Virus record (IMG/VR): IMGVR_UViG_3300025120_000297
Span: 1 to 31,570 of that record
Source: a virus
Strand: one strand, 5' to 3'
Length of the DNA stretch: 31,570 nt
Shown one piece after another: positions 29,556 to 31,570 of this stretch; position 1 is the first letter of the stretch, and each line of letters starts with the position of its first letter. A program made the translations under genes and the position numbers. A model generated the notes under the pieces. The model had not been told where the DNA came from. It worked only from the letters and a program-made list of their open reading frames with translations, and searched no databases.

Positions 29556-31570
29556 ATGAACCCTAAAAACTCACAAGATCTGTTTAACAAGATAAGATCA
29601 CAATTTTCAAATATTAGATTAGGCGACGCAAACGGAGGCGCAACTGCCAACCCAGATGAAGCAGTATTTTTTGAATTTGAATTCCAGGAAGATTCCGACA
29701 CCTTTGGATCAATTAGCATAAGTCTAGCAGACGGTGAGAACATGAAGGTGTATTACAATAGGGATCTGGTAAACAAAATAGACGAAGATAGCAGAGACGA
29801 ATGGTATGCATTTCTTAAAGAATTGAAAGATTTTGCAGTAGAGCACCAATTGGCCTTTGATGTAAGAGATATCACAAAAAACAGCTTAAAGAAGCAGGAT
29901 TATGAAAATCTTGCAGATACGAACAAAACGGTAAATACTGACGAGATGTCAGAAGAACTAAACAGAATTACTAAATTAGCAGGTGTTGACAAGGCGCCAG
30001 TTGCGGAAGGCCTAACAGGCACTGCAAAACGTTCATACGAGAACCTAAACAAAACAAAACTAATAATTAGACACAAAGGCAAAGTTGACGAAACTGTGCC
30101 GGGTTCAAGGTCAAGACAGATACAATCACTATACATAGAAAACGAAGACGGTGAAAGATTCAAGTATCCACTTACACATCTAGCAGGTGCAAGAGCAATG
30201 ATGAGACACGTATCAAATGGTGGAAGACCACATGACGAATTTGGCGAACACATCGTATCAACATCAGAAGACATAGCAAAACTTAACTCATTCTCAAGAT
30301 ATGTAACCAACAAAGATCAGTTGAACGACAACGCAGGTGATATCATTGAGCAGACAAAATTGAAACTAGAGAACCTGAGAGGTTACATGAAAAACCTTTC
30401 TAACCAAGCACACTACGAGAACGCAAGTAAAGATTTCAAAACATCAGAAGAACAAATACTAGATGATGAAACTGTTAACAAAATGAGAGAGAAGTTCACA
30501 ATGACTAACCTAGACAGCAGAGTTGAAGACGCACTACCGATCATAAACAAAATAATGAGTGAGTTGGAAGTGTCAAAAGAAGATGAGCAAGTAAACGAAC
30601 TAGAACCAGATGCAGAGCCAATCGATGCACCAATGCAGGCACCAGTGGATCACGGTGCAGTCGTACAGAGTTTCTTAACAGACCCAGACAACAAACTAGT
30701 ATTGAGAAAAGACGATTCAGCTGATAAGATGCTGAAAGTAACAAAATTCACAAACAAGAACACAATGTTAAGCTCTATACTATCAGACATAGCATCAAGA
30801 CTGTTGACTAAATCAGGCGAGGAAGACAGGGTGGCAAACTTTGCTTCCAGAGTTGCAGATGAGATGGAGCAAGAAAATTCAGCAACATTCAAAGCAACAC
30901 CTGACTATATTAAGAACAAAAAAATAGCAGTACAGTTGGCAAAAAGATACATCGACGACTACAAGAAAATGCAATCAGAGCCGGGATACACAGATCAAGT
31001 GAGAATGGATCCTGCAGATTTTAATCCTAAGAAAGACATCAAAGGTAAAGCAAAAGAAACAGAAGCATTTGAGAATTGGGTAAGCAACGTTGGCGAAGCA
31101 ACAATCAAACCTTACGTTTCAATGTACAAAGGCGATGACGGTAAAATGGTTTATGACGTGTTAGACAAAGACGAAAAGTCAGCATTCAAAAGTGGCGACA
31201 TGAAAGCGGCACAGTTTTATCTAAAACAAAATTATGACAAGTTAAGAGAATACGCAACAGCACCTAGAGACGAAGAAGACAGAAGAGAAAAATTAAAAGC
31301 ATTACAGGATTTACAAGCAAATCCAAAATTGAACGATCCAGAATCAACTGATGCAATTCTTAAGAGAAAAAAAGAATTAACGAAAGAGCCAGTTGCGGCA
31401 GAGGGTAATCAGTTCGCAAACGCAGTACAGAAAGCCAAAGCGGCAGGCATGAAGGCAGGCGATAAATTCAAAGTAGGCGATGATGAGTACACACTGAAAG
31501 ATGCCATAGAGATGGCAGGCTTACAACTTGAAGAGTTCTTCACACCAGAAGACAATGCTCCAGACATGGT
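29556..31570 (+). CDS. Long acidic protein of unknown function (3' end outside window)
   Basis: At least 671 residues, still open at the window end. It starts MNPKNSQDLFNKIRSQFSNI. Residues 1-130 form an alpha/beta part (VFFEFEFQEDSDTFGSISIS). From about 165, KLIIRHKGKVDETVPGSRSR, then IQSLYIENEDGERFKYPLTH and AGARAMMRHVSNGG form a well-defined domain familiar from uncharacterised marine T4-like phage proteins. Later parts are helical and charged, with coiled-coil potential, and at about 640 there is a GDKFKVGDDEYTLKDAIE element. It does not show portal (gp20) features, although gp20 is in this general position in T4. A virion or assembly role is inferred from the late promoter and position. 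An internal late motif and in-frame ATG are at 29930-29946. Confidence 0.6.
   Translation, partial: MNPKNSQDLFNKIRSQFSNIRLGDANGGATANPDEAVFFEFEFQEDSDTFGSISISLADGENMKVYYNRDLVNKIDEDSRDEWYAFLKELKDFAVEHQLAFDVRDITKNSLKKQDYENLADTNKTVNTDEMSEELNRITKLAGVDKAPVAEGLTGTAKRSYENLNKTKLIIRHKGKVDETVPGSRSRQIQSLYIENEDGERFKYPLTHLAGARAMMRHVSNGGRPHDEFGEHIVSTSEDIAKLNSFSRYVTNKDQLNDNAGDIIEQTKLKLENLRGYMKNLSNQAHYENASKDFKTSEEQILDDETVNKMREKFTMTNLDSRVEDALPIINKIMSELEVSKEDEQVNELEPDAEPIDAPMQAPVDHGAVVQSFLTDPDNKLVLRKDDSADKMLKVTKFTNKNTMLSSILSDIASRLLTKSGEEDRVANFASRVADEMEQENSATFKATPDYIKNKKIAVQLAKRYIDDYKKMQSEPGYTDQVRMDPADFNPKKDIKGKAKETEAFENWVSNVGEATIKPYVSMYKGDDGKMVYDVLDKDEKSAFKSGDMKAAQFYLKQNYDKLREYATAPRDEEDRREKLKALQDLQANPKLNDPESTDAILKRKKELTKEPVAAEGNQFANAVQKAKAAGMKAGDKFKVGDDEYTLKDAIEMAGLQLEEFFTPEDNAPDM
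29930..29937 (+). promoter_or_regulatory. Possible internal late promoter inside the long unknown gene
   Basis: GGTAAATA ends eight bases before an in-frame ATG (29946, residue 131, MSEELNRITKLAG). Spacing matches the leaderless starts elsewhere. The motif is short and could be chance in A+T-rich coding DNA. Confidence 0.35.

Noticed and set aside
29556-31570. Assignment of the last gene as the portal protein gp20
   Set aside because: Position after gp17 suggested it, but no portal-like sequence pattern is visible and the charged helical domains do not fit.
1-31570. tRNA genes, CRISPR arrays, insertion sequences or integration sites
   Set aside because: No cloverleaf, regular direct repeat array, transposase or integrase was seen in reading the window; a dedicated tRNA search was not possible.

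Overview
This window is a late (virion-assembly) region of a T4-superfamily myovirus, most like the marine T4-like phages of cyanobacteria and SAR11. The evidence is gene content: recognisable T4-type gp13, gp14, gp15, gp18 (sheath), gp19 (tube), gp4 (head completion), gp16 and gp17 (small and large terminase), a gp1-type dNMP kinase, and long modular tail fibres of the kind seen in marine T4-like phages. The DNA is A+T-rich, almost every base is coding, and no tRNA, CRISPR array or insertion sequence was seen. The host is inferred from family resemblance only.

Layout. Positions 1-14363 are a tail-fibre/adhesin island: a truncated fibre C-terminus, two small structural proteins, an FkbM-type methyltransferase, a minus-strand fibre, a 1228-residue PKD-containing fibre with a downstream partner, a minus-strand pair of unrecognised genes, and three more fibre-type proteins. 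The fibres are built from a shared kit of modules. Positions 14360-17439 (minus strand) hold a Nudix hydrolase, gp15 and gp14. Positions 17483-19418 hold gp13, a small unknown protein, dNMP kinase, and a convergent HNH-like zinc protein. Positions 19535-23606 are the sheath-tube operon, closed by a terminator. Positions 23683-27911 hold a tube-like protein with a long tail, an unknown protein, gp4, gp16 and two putative internal/virion proteins. Large terminase follows (27951-29543), then a long unknown protein that runs off the window end.

Regulation. Nearly every transcription unit starts with a T4-type late motif with core TAAATA. For about ten genes the motif ends only 5-9 bases before the ATG, so transcription should start on or next to the start codon (leaderless or near-leaderless messages). 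The large fibres and the sheath instead have 39-83-base spacing with a Shine-Dalgarno site. The two nucleotide-metabolism genes (dNMP kinase, Nudix) lack the late motif and have sigma70-like promoters with 17-base spacers, also placed on the start codon. One late motif lies inside the loop of a terminator hairpin (10561-10601). Three convergent gene pairs share interlocked stop codons.

Together the genes make the neck, tail, fibres and packaging motor, with small accessory genes (methyltransferase, Nudix, unknown pair) inserted among them.
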